From assembly GCA_963383645.1 (NCBI GenBank), contig OY726560.1:62624558-62688557 (forward strand): a stretch of 64,000 bases of DNA. Direction: 5' to 3'. Below are positions 1 to 10,861 of the stretch, piece by piece; the first letter of the stretch is position 1, and each line of letters starts with the position of its first letter. This DNA comes from Muscardinus avellanarius. Taxonomy: Eukaryota > Chordata > Mammalia > Rodentia > Gliridae. The notes beneath the pieces were generated by a model. The model was given only the letters and a program-made list of their open reading frames with translations, had not been told where the DNA came from and did not search any database. The position numbers and the translations under genes are program-made.

Positions 1-419
1 CTCCATCTTCGGGTGTGAGTCGATGCGATGTTTACTTATTTGTGCTTTTGATAACTCTTTTGTCTTCATGTATATTTGAAGAACTGGGTTGATGAACATA
101 ACAGTGTGTGATGGTCTCTCCTGTGGGCTGCATGATGGAGGCCAGACATAAGGGCCTTTGTGCACTTTGTGTCATGTTGATTATCTGGACTCACTTGAGG
201 GTTTACATGCAGGAAAGTGTTGAAAAGTAAAGAACAGAGTTGGACAGGCCAGTTGATTGGAAGTAAGAGCACAGTTTCTCCCACTGCTTGGGTTTGTGGC
301 TCCTCCAAGAAGAAAACAATTTCCCTTGGAGGCAGCCTTCTTTGGGAAGGCACCGAGCAGAGGCTGTCGTCTGAATTAATCACCAGTGTAGTTTCAATTC
401 CCATCCAATTCCATGGACG

Positions 420-1245
420 TGAACATCCATGTTTTTATTTATTTTATTTTTTACTAATTATAATTTTATTTATTTTGTTATTTTTTATTTTTATGTGGAA
501 CATATTGAAAATGGCATACATTCAGACTGTGATTGGTACCCTTTCCCCATCCACTTCCTCTTCTCCCCTCCCAACAATGAGTGTCCAGGTTAACCATGCA
601 CATATTCGGATGTAGCGCCTCCATTAATCAACCTCAGCCTTCTTCCTTTCCTATCCTTCCATTCTAGCTTTGCTGAGGTTTCCCCTCCATTATCTGGAGT
701 CCCTCTGGTATTCCTAATACTCACTAGTTTGAGCATATTAGAGAAAACATATGTCCCTTCTCTTTCTGTGCTTAGCTGATCTCACTTAGCATAATGTTCT
801 CCAGGGCTTTCCACCTTCTTATGAATGACATGATTTTGTTCTTCTTTATAGCTGAGTAGAATTCCATTGTCTGTATTTCTCATAATTTTGCAATCTATTC
901 ATCTATCGATGGAGACCTAGGTTGGTTTCATATTTTGGCTATTACAAACTGTGCTGCTATGAACATGGGTATGCATATGTTAATGTAGTTCTCTGATTTT
1001 TCTCTTCAGAAAAATACTCAGGAGTATTATAGCTGGATATTATGGTGAATCTATTCCCAGTTTTCTAAGGAATTTCCACACTGATCTCCATAGTGGCTAA
1101 ATTAGTTTGCACTCCCACCAATAGTGTAAAAGAGTTCCTTTCTCCCAACATCTTCACCAGCATACTAAATAACCCAATCAAGAAATGGGCAACTGAACTG
1201 AATAGACACTTCACAAAAGAAGAGATACAAATGGCCAATAGAGAT
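420..1245 (-). mobile_element. LINE-1 3' end with inverted 5' segment (twin-priming structure)
   Basis: From about 420 to 1165 the plus strand reads antisense to the end of L1 ORF2 and the 3'UTR (for example the CTCACTTAGCATAATGTTCT and GCTGCTATGAACATGGG regions). From about 1166 to 1245 it switches to L1 sense (ATGGGCAACTGAACTGAATA and CAAATGGCCAATAG). The two parts come from nearby ORF2 positions, separated by roughly 100 nt in an intact L1. This is the usual 5' inversion product. Confidence 0.75.
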
Positions 1246-1350
1246 ATCCATGTTTTTCTGCACATATTTGTATATCTCTTGCTTTTTTATTTTCCTTTGT
1301 AATGCTTTGGAAGAGGAGAAGCAATTCAATCTATTCACTTGAAAAAATCA

Positions 1351-1581
1351 AGCCAGGAGTGGTAGTGCACACCTGTAATCCCAGAACTTGGGAGGCTGAG
1401 ACAGGAGGATTACAGGTTTGCAGCCAGCCTTAGCAACTTGTGAAGGCCTCCACAACTTACTGAGACACTGTTTCAAAAAATAGAGAATAAAAATAGGGCT
1501 GGGGGTTTACCTTAGAAGTGGAATGCCCCTAGGTTTGATCCCCAGTTACATAAGTAAAAAAATGAAAAAACAAAAAAAGGT
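1351..1581 (+). mobile_element. B1-ID composite SINE (older type)
   Basis: 7SL-like left half (CCTGTAATCCCAGAACTTGG, GAGACAGGAGGATTACAGG) joined to an ID-like right half (GGGCTGGGGGTTTACC ... TTTGATCCCCAGTTAC) and an A-rich tail. Confidence 0.85.
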
Positions 1582-2424
1582 ATCTAAAATAGTCTATGGA
1601 ACCCAAACCCATCCTTTCTGTTGTTCTTTAAGCCAACATTCTTGTTCTCTTTTTTTATAGGCCACTTCTAGAGAAATCTCAATTTTTTTACAGATCTTCC
1701 GATAGCTAGCAAATTTATGGCACATTAAACAATGAAAAAAATTCATTTAAAAGCATTACTAAACCCAACATGAATAGAAAAAGTGAAGTTAAAAATCACA
1801 TAATCATTTCAATAGATGCTGAAAAACCATTTGATAAAATCCAACATCCATTTATGATAAAAAATACTGCAGAGAATTGGGATAGAAGGAACATATCTCA
1901 ACATCATAAAGGCAATCTACAATAAGCCCATTGCCAAAATTATATTAAATGGGGAAAAACTTCAAGAATTCCCCCTAAAAACAGGAATAAAATGAGGATG
2001 TTCATTATCACCACTTCTCTTCAATATAGTACTAGAGACTCTTGCCAGAGCAATAATGCAAGAAAAGGAAATCAAAGGAGTACAAATAGGAAAAGAAGAA
2101 CTCAAACTTTCACTATCTGCAAATGACATAATACTATATTTAGAAAACCCAACAAACTCAACCAAAAGGCTTATATAAATTATCAATAAATTCAGCAAAG
2201 TGTCTGGATACAAAATCAATCTTAAAAAACTAGAGGACTTCCGGGAAGAGGGCGACCGAGAAAAGCGGGGCTTAAGAGCCCCGCTAAAAACCAATCTCCA
2301 TTACCACAAAATCAGCGCCTTTCATAGCCAGAAAACACCATCACCAGAGAAACAAAAATATCACCAGGCTCCAGAGAGAAAGCAGACTGAGAACAGAGCT
2401 CAGAGCCACAGAGGAGATACACCG

Positions 2425-2720
2425 GCCTCACGCCCAAGGACGCGGCAGCAGCGCCATACTGCCGGTAGCAGTGGCAAGTTCACCAGACAGCTACAGTAAG
2501 CCGAGGTGAGCCGCTGCAGAACAGCCGGGTGGGATTTTTCAGCACAGGGAGCATCTAAAGCTCCCAGTGGCTGAGTTCAGCACATGCTGCAGAGACTCAG
2601 AGTGGAACTCAAAACCAAGGAGAAATAAGCCAGCCTCATGGCCGAGGGCATAGCAGCGACGCCATATTGCCACCGGCGGCAGCAGCAGCGAATTCAACGA
2701 GTCCAGTACAGCTATATTTG
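2425..2720 (+). repeat. Two imperfect 208-bp-offset repeats in the L1 5'UTR
   Basis: A 70-80 bp motif beginning GCCTCA and containing GCAGC, GCCATAYTGCC and CTACAG occurs at about 2425-2497 and again at about 2633-2713, with a 208-bp offset. This resembles monomer repeats in some rodent L1 promoters, but only two copies are visible. Confidence 0.6.
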
Positions 2721-3027
2721 CGAACTCAAGAACAGTGAGTCAAATTGCAGGCCACAGAGGAGAAATCCCAGTACTGTACTCCCTGGGACTTGACCCAGTG
2801 GGGGAATGGTGGTGGCAGAGATATCACACCATAGAAGAACGTGCAACCTGGCACACCCCATAGTTTGAAGCAGCCTCTATTGACTTCCTGGGTCGGAGAC
2901 TCTGTGATACAACCCAGTAAAGGAGTAGTGGGGTCTGAGATACTACAGACTCGAGATCCAGAGCACCTTAAGTGAAGTCATAGTGACCCAAGGGAAGAAC
3001 CCAGAGAAGGCACAAACTTCCGAAATC

Positions 3028-3945
3028 ATGGGAAAGAGGAATAGCACTGGTACAATGAATGCCCACAACCCCACAACATCAGAACCCAATAAAACAGAAA
3101 ATCAGAGATTTCTAGAAGATCAAATCAGGAAAATAACTGTAGAAATAATAGAGGTGCTTCGAAAAGAACTCAGAGAGAGCCAAAAAGAGATAAAGGATGC
3201 AATTAATGAAGTAAAGGCCTCAATTCAAAGTACAAACAACCGATTAGACCACATGGAGAACAGAATCTCGCTCTTAGAAGATGATCATTCCAAAAATGAA
3301 CGCATAGTTTCTAATCTAGAAAAAAATATCCAACAGCAGGAATCTGACATTGAAGAAATATGGGCCCATTTTAAGAGAGCTAACCTAAGAATAGTTGGAA
3401 TAGAGGAGGGAAAAGAAAGTGAAACCAAAGGGATCAACAATCTCTTCAAGGAAGTAATAGCAGAAAATTTTCCAAACATAGAGCAAGAGGTTGATACACA
3501 GATCCAGGAAACTTATAGAACTCCCTTTAGACAGGATCGGAGAAGAGGATCCCCACGCCACATAATTGTCAAAATGACCAATGTGGAAGCCAAGCAGAGA
3601 ATCTTAAAGGCAACAAAAACAAAGGGCCAAGTGACATTCAGAGGCAAACCAATTAGAATCACTCCAGACTTCCCAAACCAAGTCATGAGAGCCAGAAGGG
3701 CTTGGAGTAACCTATTCCAAACTCTGAAAGAAAACAACTTCCAGCCAAAAATTTCCTACCTAGCAAAACTTTCTATCAAATTAGATGGAGAAATAAGAAG
3801 CTTCCATGACAAACAGAAACTGAAGGAATTTATGTCTTCAAAACCAGCGCTAGAGAAAATACTCAAAGAGATTAACTACAAAGAAGAAATAGGTAACATA
3901 CACCAGAACCAGAGAAACAAGATTTTCCTTCCAACAGACAACTAA
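3028..3945 (+). CDS. LINE-1 ORF1 protein, intact reading frame (305 aa from ATG)
   Basis: ORF1p is the trimeric RNA-binding nucleic-acid chaperone of L1 that coats its RNA. The open frame extends upstream to 2983 but the first ATG is at 3028 (MGKRNSTGTMNAHN). Residues about 30-120 are a heptad-rich charged coiled coil. The RRM-like domain spans about 120-215 with NLRIVGIEEG and RHIIVKMTN. The C-terminal domain follows, with KGQVTFRGKPIRITPDF, RARRAW and KLSIKLDGEIRSFHDK. Length is close to that of known mammalian ORF1p. There is no stop or frameshift, which is unusual for an L1 copy lacking ORF2. It is a mobile-element gene, not a host gene. Confidence 0.85.
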   Translation: MGKRNSTGTMNAHNPTTSEPNKTENQRFLEDQIRKITVEIIEVLRKELRESQKEIKDAINEVKASIQSTNNRLDHMENRISLLEDDHSKNERIVSNLEKNIQQQESDIEEIWAHFKRANLRIVGIEEGKESETKGINNLFKEVIAENFPNIEQEVDTQIQETYRTPFRQDRRRGSPRHIIVKMTNVEAKQRILKATKTKGQVTFRGKPIRITPDFPNQVMRARRAWSNLFQTLKENNFQPKISYLAKLSIKLDGEIRSFHDKQKLKEFMSSKPALEKILKEINYKEEIGNIHQNQRNKIFLPTDN

Positions 3946-3949
3946 GATT

Positions 3950-4680
3950 GGTTATCTGTGGAGATTCATTATTTACGTTAGTCTTTTACCTACCTCTAAA
4001 TTGTATTGTTTGCCTTTATTGTTGTTAATTTTTAGGATTTCTAGTTGGAATATTAATATACCTTCAGATATAGCATTTGGAAATATTTTATCCAATTCTA
4101 TTAGTAACTTTTAACTCTGTTTACATTGTCTTTGGATATACAATATTTTTTTTTATTTTTTAGGGAGTTTGTATACTCTTCTGTTGCCTGTGCCATTGAA
4201 ATCATATCCAAGAAATCACTGCCAATTTCAATGTTGTGAGGTTTTATGACCCAGATTTTCTTCTTAAAGTTTATAGTCTTAAGATTTATATTTAGGTCTT
4301 TTATCTATTTTGAGTTAATACTTGTATATGGGATTAGGTAAGGGTCCAATTTTATTCTTTTCCATGTAATTATTATTTTTCAACAATATTTAGTTAAAAG
4401 ATTATTATTTCCACCACCAAAGGTTCATGGAAACCTTGTCAAAAATAACTTGATAATATAGGGAAGAATTTAGCTCTAGGCTTGTATTTAACTCCAATGG
4501 TATATAGATCTGCCTTTAGAACAGTACTACACTGCTTCAATTATTGTAGCTCTATATGGTTTGAAATCAGAAAATATATATCTTCTAGCTTTGTTCTTTT
4601 TCAAGATCATTTTGGGTATCTAGAATCCATATTCCATATTAGGATAGATTTTTCCTGAAAAATAATTATATAAATATATG
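3950..4680 (-). mobile_element. Antisense fragment of an older L1 ORF2, inside the chimeric L1
   Basis: T-rich sequence reading as the reverse complement of mammalian L1 ORF2: AGGGTCCAATTTTATTCTTT, CTTGTCAAAAATAACTTGA, TTGAAATCAGAAAATAT and GCTTTGTTCTTTTTCAAGAT lie in the expected antisense order. It is more diverged than the flanking L1 parts. Confidence 0.75.
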
Positions 4681-5468
4681 ATAGTTTCACCTAAAAAAAA
4701 TAGAAAGAAAATATTCTCTGGTAAGAAAGAAAGCAAAAAGAAATATTGAAATTTTATCTTTAAGTCATCAAAAGCTTGGTATCAGAGAAATGAAACTGTT
4801 ATGTGAGATTATCATTTTTAATTTTGTATAAATTGCTATAATACTAGATGTCAACCACTAAGCCAAGCATGGGAAGGAGGGATGGGGAGGAAATGGGTTG
4901 GGGATCAGGTGGGGGCTGACTGGGTGATGTGTGCATGTATGTCTACAAAAGTTTGTATCCCACTATGATGTATGAATACAGTGCACCAATAAAAATAAAT
5001 AAATAAATAAAAATTAGAAGCTTTTCTATACACCAACCATAAATCCACTGTAAAAGAAATTCAGAGCATACTTCCACTCAGGATCTCCCACAAAAAAATA
5101 AAATACTTAGGAATAAACTTAACCAAGGATGTAAAAGATCTCTACAAAGAAAATTACAAAACATTGAAAAAAGCAGTCGAAGAAGATCTCAGAAGATGGA
5201 AAGATCTTCCATGTTCATGGATAAGCAGAATAAATATTAAAATGGCAATCCTTCCAAAAGTGGTCTACAGATTCAACACAATACCCATTTAACTAACAAG
5301 ATCATTCCTCACAGACATAGAAAAATCGGTCCTTAAATTTATTTGGAATAACAAAAAGGCAAGAATAGCCAAAGTAGTTCTCAGCAACAAAAACCATGCA
5401 GGAGGAACCATAATACCTGACTTTAAACTATCCTTCAGAGCCATTGCAATAAAAACATCATGGTACTG

Positions 5469-5502
<34 letters not shown>

Positions 5503-6935
5503 TACATAGACCAATGGAGCAGAATAGAAGACCCAGAAACAAGTTCACACACTCATCCAATTGATTTTTGACAAAGGGGCCAAAAACATACACTGGGAAA
5601 AAGATAGCCTATTCAACAAACGGTGTTGGCAAAACTGGTTAACCGTATACAGAAAATTGGAAATTTATCCCACTTTCTCACCCTGCACAAGAGTCAATTC
5701 AAGATGGATCAAAGACTTGGAAATTAAACAAGAGAACTTGAGGCTCTTTGAAGAAGGCATAGGTCCAACACTACAACAGATAGGCACAGATAAACACTTT
5801 CTCAACAAAACTCCAAAGGCACAACAAATTAAAAGGTGAATAAATACGTGAAATTGCATGAAATTGAAGAGCTTCTGTTGAGCAAGGGAAACTGTCAAGA
5901 ACCTCAACTGAGAGCCAACAGAATGGTAGAAGATTTTTGCCACCTACACCTTCAATAGAGGACTAATATCTAAAATATACAGAGAACTAAATAAACTCAA
6001 CACTAAAAAACAAAATTATCCAATCTAAAAATGGGCAAGTGACCTAAATAGACACTTCACAAAAGAAGAAATTCAAATGGCCAATAAATGCATAAAAAAA
6101 ATGTTCAACATCATTGGCAATAAGAGAAATGCAAATCAAAACTACCCTGAGACTTCACCTAACACCAACTAGAATGGTAATCATTCAAAACACAAACAAC
6201 AAATGCTGGTGAGCATGTGGAGAAGTAGGAACTCTAAAACATTGTTGGTGGGATGGCAAATTAGTGCGAACACTTTGGAGAACAGTATAGAGAATCCTCA
6301 GAAGAATGGGAACAAATCTACCATTCGATCCAGCAATACCACTTCTGGATATCTGCCCAAAAGTAAGTAAACCACACTACCAAACTAATGCATGTGTATC
6401 TTTGTTCATAGCTGCACAATTCACCATTGCCAAAATATGGAACCAGCCAAGATGTCCATCAATAGATGAATGGATTACAAAACTGTGGGATATGTACACA
6501 ATGGAATTTTATTCAGCCATTTAAAAAAACTCAATTACAGGATTTTCAGGGAAATGGATGGAATTGGAGGACATTATGCTAAGCGAGATTGGTCACAAAA
6601 AATGAGAAATTGGATGCTTTCCCTAATATGTGAAAGCTAAGGAGAAATGGGTCATAGGAAGAACTCTAGCTGAAAAAGAAAATCCTATAGAGGAGGAAAC
6701 AAGACAATCTAAATGAGGGTATGGGAGGGAGGAAGAAGGAAATTCTCTAAAACACAAAAGTACTTAAACATATCGAAGTCAACCACTAAGCCAAGCATGG
6801 GAAGGAGGAATGGGGAGGGAATAGGGTGGTAATTGGGTAGGGGCTTAATGGGTGATGTGTACGTGTATGTCCACACAAGTTTTTTACCTCAATATGATGT
6901 ATAAATATAATGCACCAATAAAAAAAGTGAAGTTA

Positions 6936-7483
6936 TTCACAATCTCCACAGAATCATCTAGTAAAAGTGATCTAGGAGCAGGAAGACTTTGAAAATAGAG
7001 AAAGGAAGATGTGTATTATGTTTTTCAAACTCAAGCCCGTAGAAAATGTTTAACTTTTCAGATGTTGCTTAACCTTTGTTCTAACATGTAAGAATAATAA
7101 TTCTACTCATTTAGGGCTTTGCTTTGGCTTCTAACAATGCACCTAATGCTTCAGAGAGTCTGTCCAGGCTGGTCTTTTTCTCCATTTACAGATCCAAACT
7201 CAGATTGTACATCTCTAGTTCTCTGTCCTTAAGACACTGACCTTTGCTTTATGCTGCTACTGTTTCTAGAATGATCCTGCAATAATGTACTTGTACATTC
7301 TAATTTTTATGCATGGACCTTCTCCCTCTGTCAATATTATTAATAATCCTTAAAATAGAAGATTTAATATGAATTTTTCAGGAAAATTATCTTTACTCTT
7401 CTCACCACTGAAGTTCTAGTTTTCAACACTCTACTGGTACCGTATTATCTTTGTAATTATGTAACTCTACCATCTTCATCCTT
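6936..7483. other. Unassigned downstream flank
   Basis: AT-rich sequence between the outer L1 and the next SINE. No ORF of note, RNA gene or recognisable repeat seen. Confidence 0.6.
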
Positions 7484-7673
7484 TTTTTTTTTTTTTTTGT
7501 GGTACTGGGGTTCCTGGAAGCCCTTCTACCTCCGGGCTACACTCCCAGATCTTTTTGTTTATATTTTTGAAACAGGGTCTCTTACGCCAGCGCGGCTGGC
7601 TTCGAACCTGCACAATCCTCCTGTCTCCGCCTCCCAAGCGCGGGGATTACAAGCGTGCACCACCACGCCTGGC
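7484..7673 (-). mobile_element. B1-ID SINE, short derived type
   Basis: Antisense copy with poly(T) lead. It has the short middle (GTCTCTTACGCCAGCGCGGCTGGC) and the GGTACTGGGGTTCCTGGAAG right half that mark the derived subfamily. Confidence 0.9.
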
Positions 7674-7769
7674 TATCTTCATCCTTTATAATCATGTGTT
7701 TATGTGGTTATCTTAACATCTGTCTTAATCACTAGATTTTAATTTTCTGAGGATTTTTTTCTGGTATCT

Positions 7770-8462
7770 ATAATTATTTTTTATTGGTGCATTATATTCA
7801 TACATCATAGTGGGGTAATAAAAAAGACTTGTGTCTTTGTTGTGTCTTTTTTGTGTCTTTTCATTGTGTCACCCAGTCAGCTCCCATTCAATCCCCACCT
7901 CTCTTCCCTCCCTAATCCTCCCTCCTATGCTTGGCTCAGTGATTGATATCAATATGTTTGTCTAAATACATCATGTGCCTTAGAGAGCTTTTTTCCCACC
8001 TCCCCTCCCCTCAGTCAGATTGCCTTATTTGCTCCTCTGTAGGTTCTCCTTTTCAACTGGGGCTCCTCCTGTGACCATTTCACTTTAGCTTTCATATATT
8101 AGTGAAAGCATTGGTTTCTTACTTTTTGTGACTGACTAATCTCACTTAGCATAATATCCTCCAGTTCCATCCATTTCCCTGAAAATGCTGTAATTGTATT
8201 CTTTATGGCTGAGTAAAACTTCATTGTGTACATATACCACAGTTTTGTAATCCATTCATCCATTGATGGACATCTTGGTTGGTTCCATAGTTTGGCTATG
8301 GTGAATTGCGCAGCTTCATGAACATAGATACACATGGATTAGTTTAGCAGTTTGGTTTGTTTTCCTTTGGATAGATACCAAGAAGTGGTATTGCTGGGTC
8401 TAATGGTAGATTTGTTCCCATTCTTCTGAGGATCCTCCATACTGTTTTCCAAAGTTTTTGCT
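7770..8462 (-). mobile_element. LINE-1 3' end, antisense
   Basis: Begins TTTTTTATTGGTGCATTATA (reverse complement of the L1 tail) and continues through the 3'UTR into the ORF2 C-terminus (ACTCACTTAGCATAATATCC-like and TGGACATCTTGGTTGGTTCC blocks). It stops abruptly near 8462, so it is 5'-truncated. A small GTGTCTTTT repeat expansion lies at about 7830-7866. Confidence 0.88.
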
Positions 8463-8599
8463 TGTATCCATAAGTGATCAGCACAGACCACAGAATATTG
8501 CAGAAATTCAGTGCTTCCTGAATGAATGAGAATAGAAAACTTAAAAAGCCTGTTGTTCCTAGCTATGCTGTTACCAATTGGTTTTTAAAAAATCTTATT

Positions 8600-8815
8600 T
8601 GGGCTGGGCATGGTGGCACAAACCTGTAATACCAGCATTCAGGAGGCTGAGGCAGGAGGATCATGGTTCGCAGAAAGCTTCAGCTACTTAGAGAGACCCT
8701 TTGCAACTCAGTGAGACCCTCTTTCAATATAAGAAATAAAAAAATAGGGCTGGAGATGTCACTCGGAAATGGAATGCCCCTGTGTTCCATCCTAGTACCA
8801 CACCAAAAAAAATTA
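8600..8815 (+). mobile_element. B1-ID SINE
   Basis: Full-length sense copy, GGGCATGGTGGCACAAACCT to TTCCATCCTAGTACCAC with an A tail. Long middle (two TTAG/CAGTGAGACC blocks). Confidence 0.88.
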
Positions 8816-9304
8816 TTTGTTTTACATACAGGACTCAATCAGACCAGGTTTATAGCATTTCTAATGTGTCTTTTAAAAAATGTAAACATAATTTAGCCTT
8901 AATTATAATAAATTAATGAAAGAAGATCAGATTATTTCACTGAACTATTTCTTCAGCTCCTAAATAGTATGGTGCCAAGTTAGAAATATCACCTCAGATA
9001 GGTTTTTATTAAATCAATGTAAACAATGTAATTCTTTTGAAAAATAAATTACTTAAACTCCAAATTGAAAGTTTGGTATGTTTTCAAAAATTATAGCTTA
9101 TTTCTTTGTTTAGGTTGCCATATTATTTAGAAAAGTAGATATTTCTTTTAAAAACATGCTTAAATACTAAAAAAGAGTAAAGATTTTAAATTACAGTATT
9201 GAATAGAAAAGTGGACACTACAATATGCAAGTTGCCTAAAATTTAAAGAATTCTATTTTTGTATATTTTTCTTTGCTTGAAATACACAGATTATTATTAA
9301 TATT

Positions 9305-9513
9305 ATTTGTTTTTGCAGTACTGGGGATGGAACCAGGGGCATTCTACCTCCGAGCTACACCCCCAGCCCGATTTTTTATTCTCTATTTTGAAACAGGGTC
9401 TCACTGAGTTGCAAAGGGCCTCACTAAGTACCTGAGGCTGTCTGCGAACCAGGATCCTCCTGTCTCAGCCTCTCAGATGCTAGGATTACAAGTGTGCACC
9501 ACCATACCCAGTT
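9305..9513 (-). mobile_element. B1-ID SINE
   Basis: Antisense full-length copy: AGTACTGGGGATGGAACCAG (ID half), then GAAACAGGGTCTCACTGAGT and the B1-like end. Long-middle type. Confidence 0.9.
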
Positions 9514-10544
9514 CACAAATTATTTTTAATAAAGAACACTAAACTCTAGTAAACTCTAAAAGCTAAAATAATGATGTCAATACTATTCTGTAAGTATTGA
9601 AATTTTTTAAATACACATAAAGGATTGCTATCATTTTCATTAACAATACTTTGTCTCAGTATTCACCTTTCATTATGATAACATGCAAAATTATTTACAT
9701 GTTAACAAGAATAAAATCAAGATTTGTTAGAATATTCATTCAACAATATAGATTCACCACTCCAGAGTAGAATAAGGTAAGAGTCACTCGGCGTGCTCTT
9801 GAGTAGGGTTATAGGTAAGCATATTACCATTCTGAAAGAGTCAATTATTAAATTTAAAGAACTATGCAATGCAAAAAATTTTAAAGTGAAATTAAAATAT
9901 AGTGAAATTAAAAGGGCACCATAGTAGACAGTATTTAGTTCTTTTGAGGAAAACTCTAGGAAAATACCTGGAACAATTTACATTTAATATGTCAAAGGAT
10001 CATTAGCATACTGTGACAGGTGTGTAGCTTTTACAAGGTAAATGACATAAACATTGTTGATAATAAAACATATACTGACCAAGCATTATGTGTGTAGTGT
10101 TCCTCTTAGGATAAAATATGTAGTGTTGTAATCAATTTTTAGAGCAGTTTCTATGAGATACTATGCAACCCATTTTACAGATGAGGTAATGATAACATGG
10201 AAAGTTAAATTAGAATACCAAGATTATACCTTGCATAGAAAACAGACAATATAAACCAGACTATGTAAGTTTACATGTTCTGGCTACAGGGTTTTTTTTT
10301 TCTTAAGCAATGGAAACTCAAGTAAGGAAGTAATTCCAGTGGGAAAAAAAATAAAGATGCATTGAAAAAGAATGGAGAGGGGCACAAGGAAGAGGCTTGG
10401 GATGGAGCCACTGCAATAGCAAAGGAAACTGACATTGGAGATGTCAACAGGGGCAAATTAAGAAACCCTACTATGGAGAGAGCAGTGAGGGACCGAGGAT
10501 AAATCTGGGTAAAGACACATGCACTATTTAAGAAGTTGGCAGTA
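9514..10544. other. Unassigned downstream flank, possible MIR scrap
   Basis: AT-rich, no coding signal. CCATTTTACAGATGAGGTAA near 10171-10190 could be an antisense MIR core, but the rest of a MIR is not evident. Confidence 0.45.
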
Positions 10545-10770
10545 TATTTTTTTATAAATTTTTATTGGTGCGTTGTAGTCATACATCTCAATGGGATTAA
10601 AAAAAAAAAAAAAACTTGTGGAGATATACACCCACACATCACCGCATCAGCCCCTACCCAATCTCTAATCCCTTTCTCCCACCCTCCTACCCGTGCTTGG
10701 CTTCCTGATTAACTTTGATATGTTTAACTACATCATGTGTTTTAGAGTTTCCTTATCCTCCCTCTTCTCC
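10545..10770 (-). mobile_element. LINE-1 3'UTR fragment, antisense
   Basis: Starts TTTTTATTGGTGCGTTGTAG and proceeds through the reverse complement of the rodent L1 3'UTR (CGTGCTTGGCTTCCTGATTA). It passes into a pyrimidine tract that may have expanded from its purine-rich 3'UTR. Confidence 0.8.
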
Positions 10771-10781
10771 CCTTCTCTCCA

Positions 10782-10861
10782 TCTCCTCTCCTCTCCTCTC
10801 CTCTCCTCTCCCCTCCCCTCCCCTCCCCTCCCCTCCCCTCCTCTCCCCTCCCCTCCCCTCC

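Larger units (their letters stand above)
2233..5008 (+). mobile_element. HAL1-like chimeric L1: 5'UTR, intact ORF1, antisense old L1 insert, 3'UTR
   Basis: Inserted within ORF2 of the outer L1. Order: GC-rich 5'UTR starting GGACTTCCGGGAAGAGGGC (about 2235-3027), ORF1 (3028-3945), then about 900 bp that is antisense to ORF2 of an older L1 lineage (about 3950-4680) plus unassigned AT-rich sequence, then a rodent-type L1 3'UTR (about 4845-5008) nearly matching the one at 6770-6921 and ending in an AAAT-rich tail. Imperfect TAGA-containing repeats at the junctions (near 2224-2234 and 5009-5018) look like a degraded target-site duplication. No sense ORF2 is present. HAL1 elements are known L1 derivatives with ORF1 only; assigning this element to that class is inference. 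Confidence 0.75.
1792..6921 (+). mobile_element. Outer 5'-truncated LINE-1, interrupted by a second L1-type insertion
   Basis: Sense L1 ORF2 sequence at 1792-2232 (CAATAGATGCTGAAAAACC region) resumes at about 5009 and runs through the ORF2 C-terminus to a 3'UTR ending CACCAATAAAAAA at 6921. It is flanked by a 14-bp target-site duplication AAAAAGTGAAGTTA at 1778-1791 and 6922-6935. ORF2 is broken by stops and an A30 run near 5471-5500, so it is dead. The middle (about 2233-5008) is a later insertion. Confidence 0.9.

Noticed and set aside
1..410. Possible coding exon from two facing ORFs at the left edge
   Set aside because: No family resemblance and no convincing splice sites. Probably flank or an unrecognised old repeat.
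2200..2499. A 99-residue plus-strand ORF before L1 ORF1
   Set aside because: It spans the junction of the outer L1 and the 5'UTR of the inner one, so it is a chance frame.
2983..3027. Upstream extension of L1 ORF1 starting at 2983
   Set aside because: The codon there is GTG, not ATG. The first ATG at 3028 gives the expected N-terminus and length.
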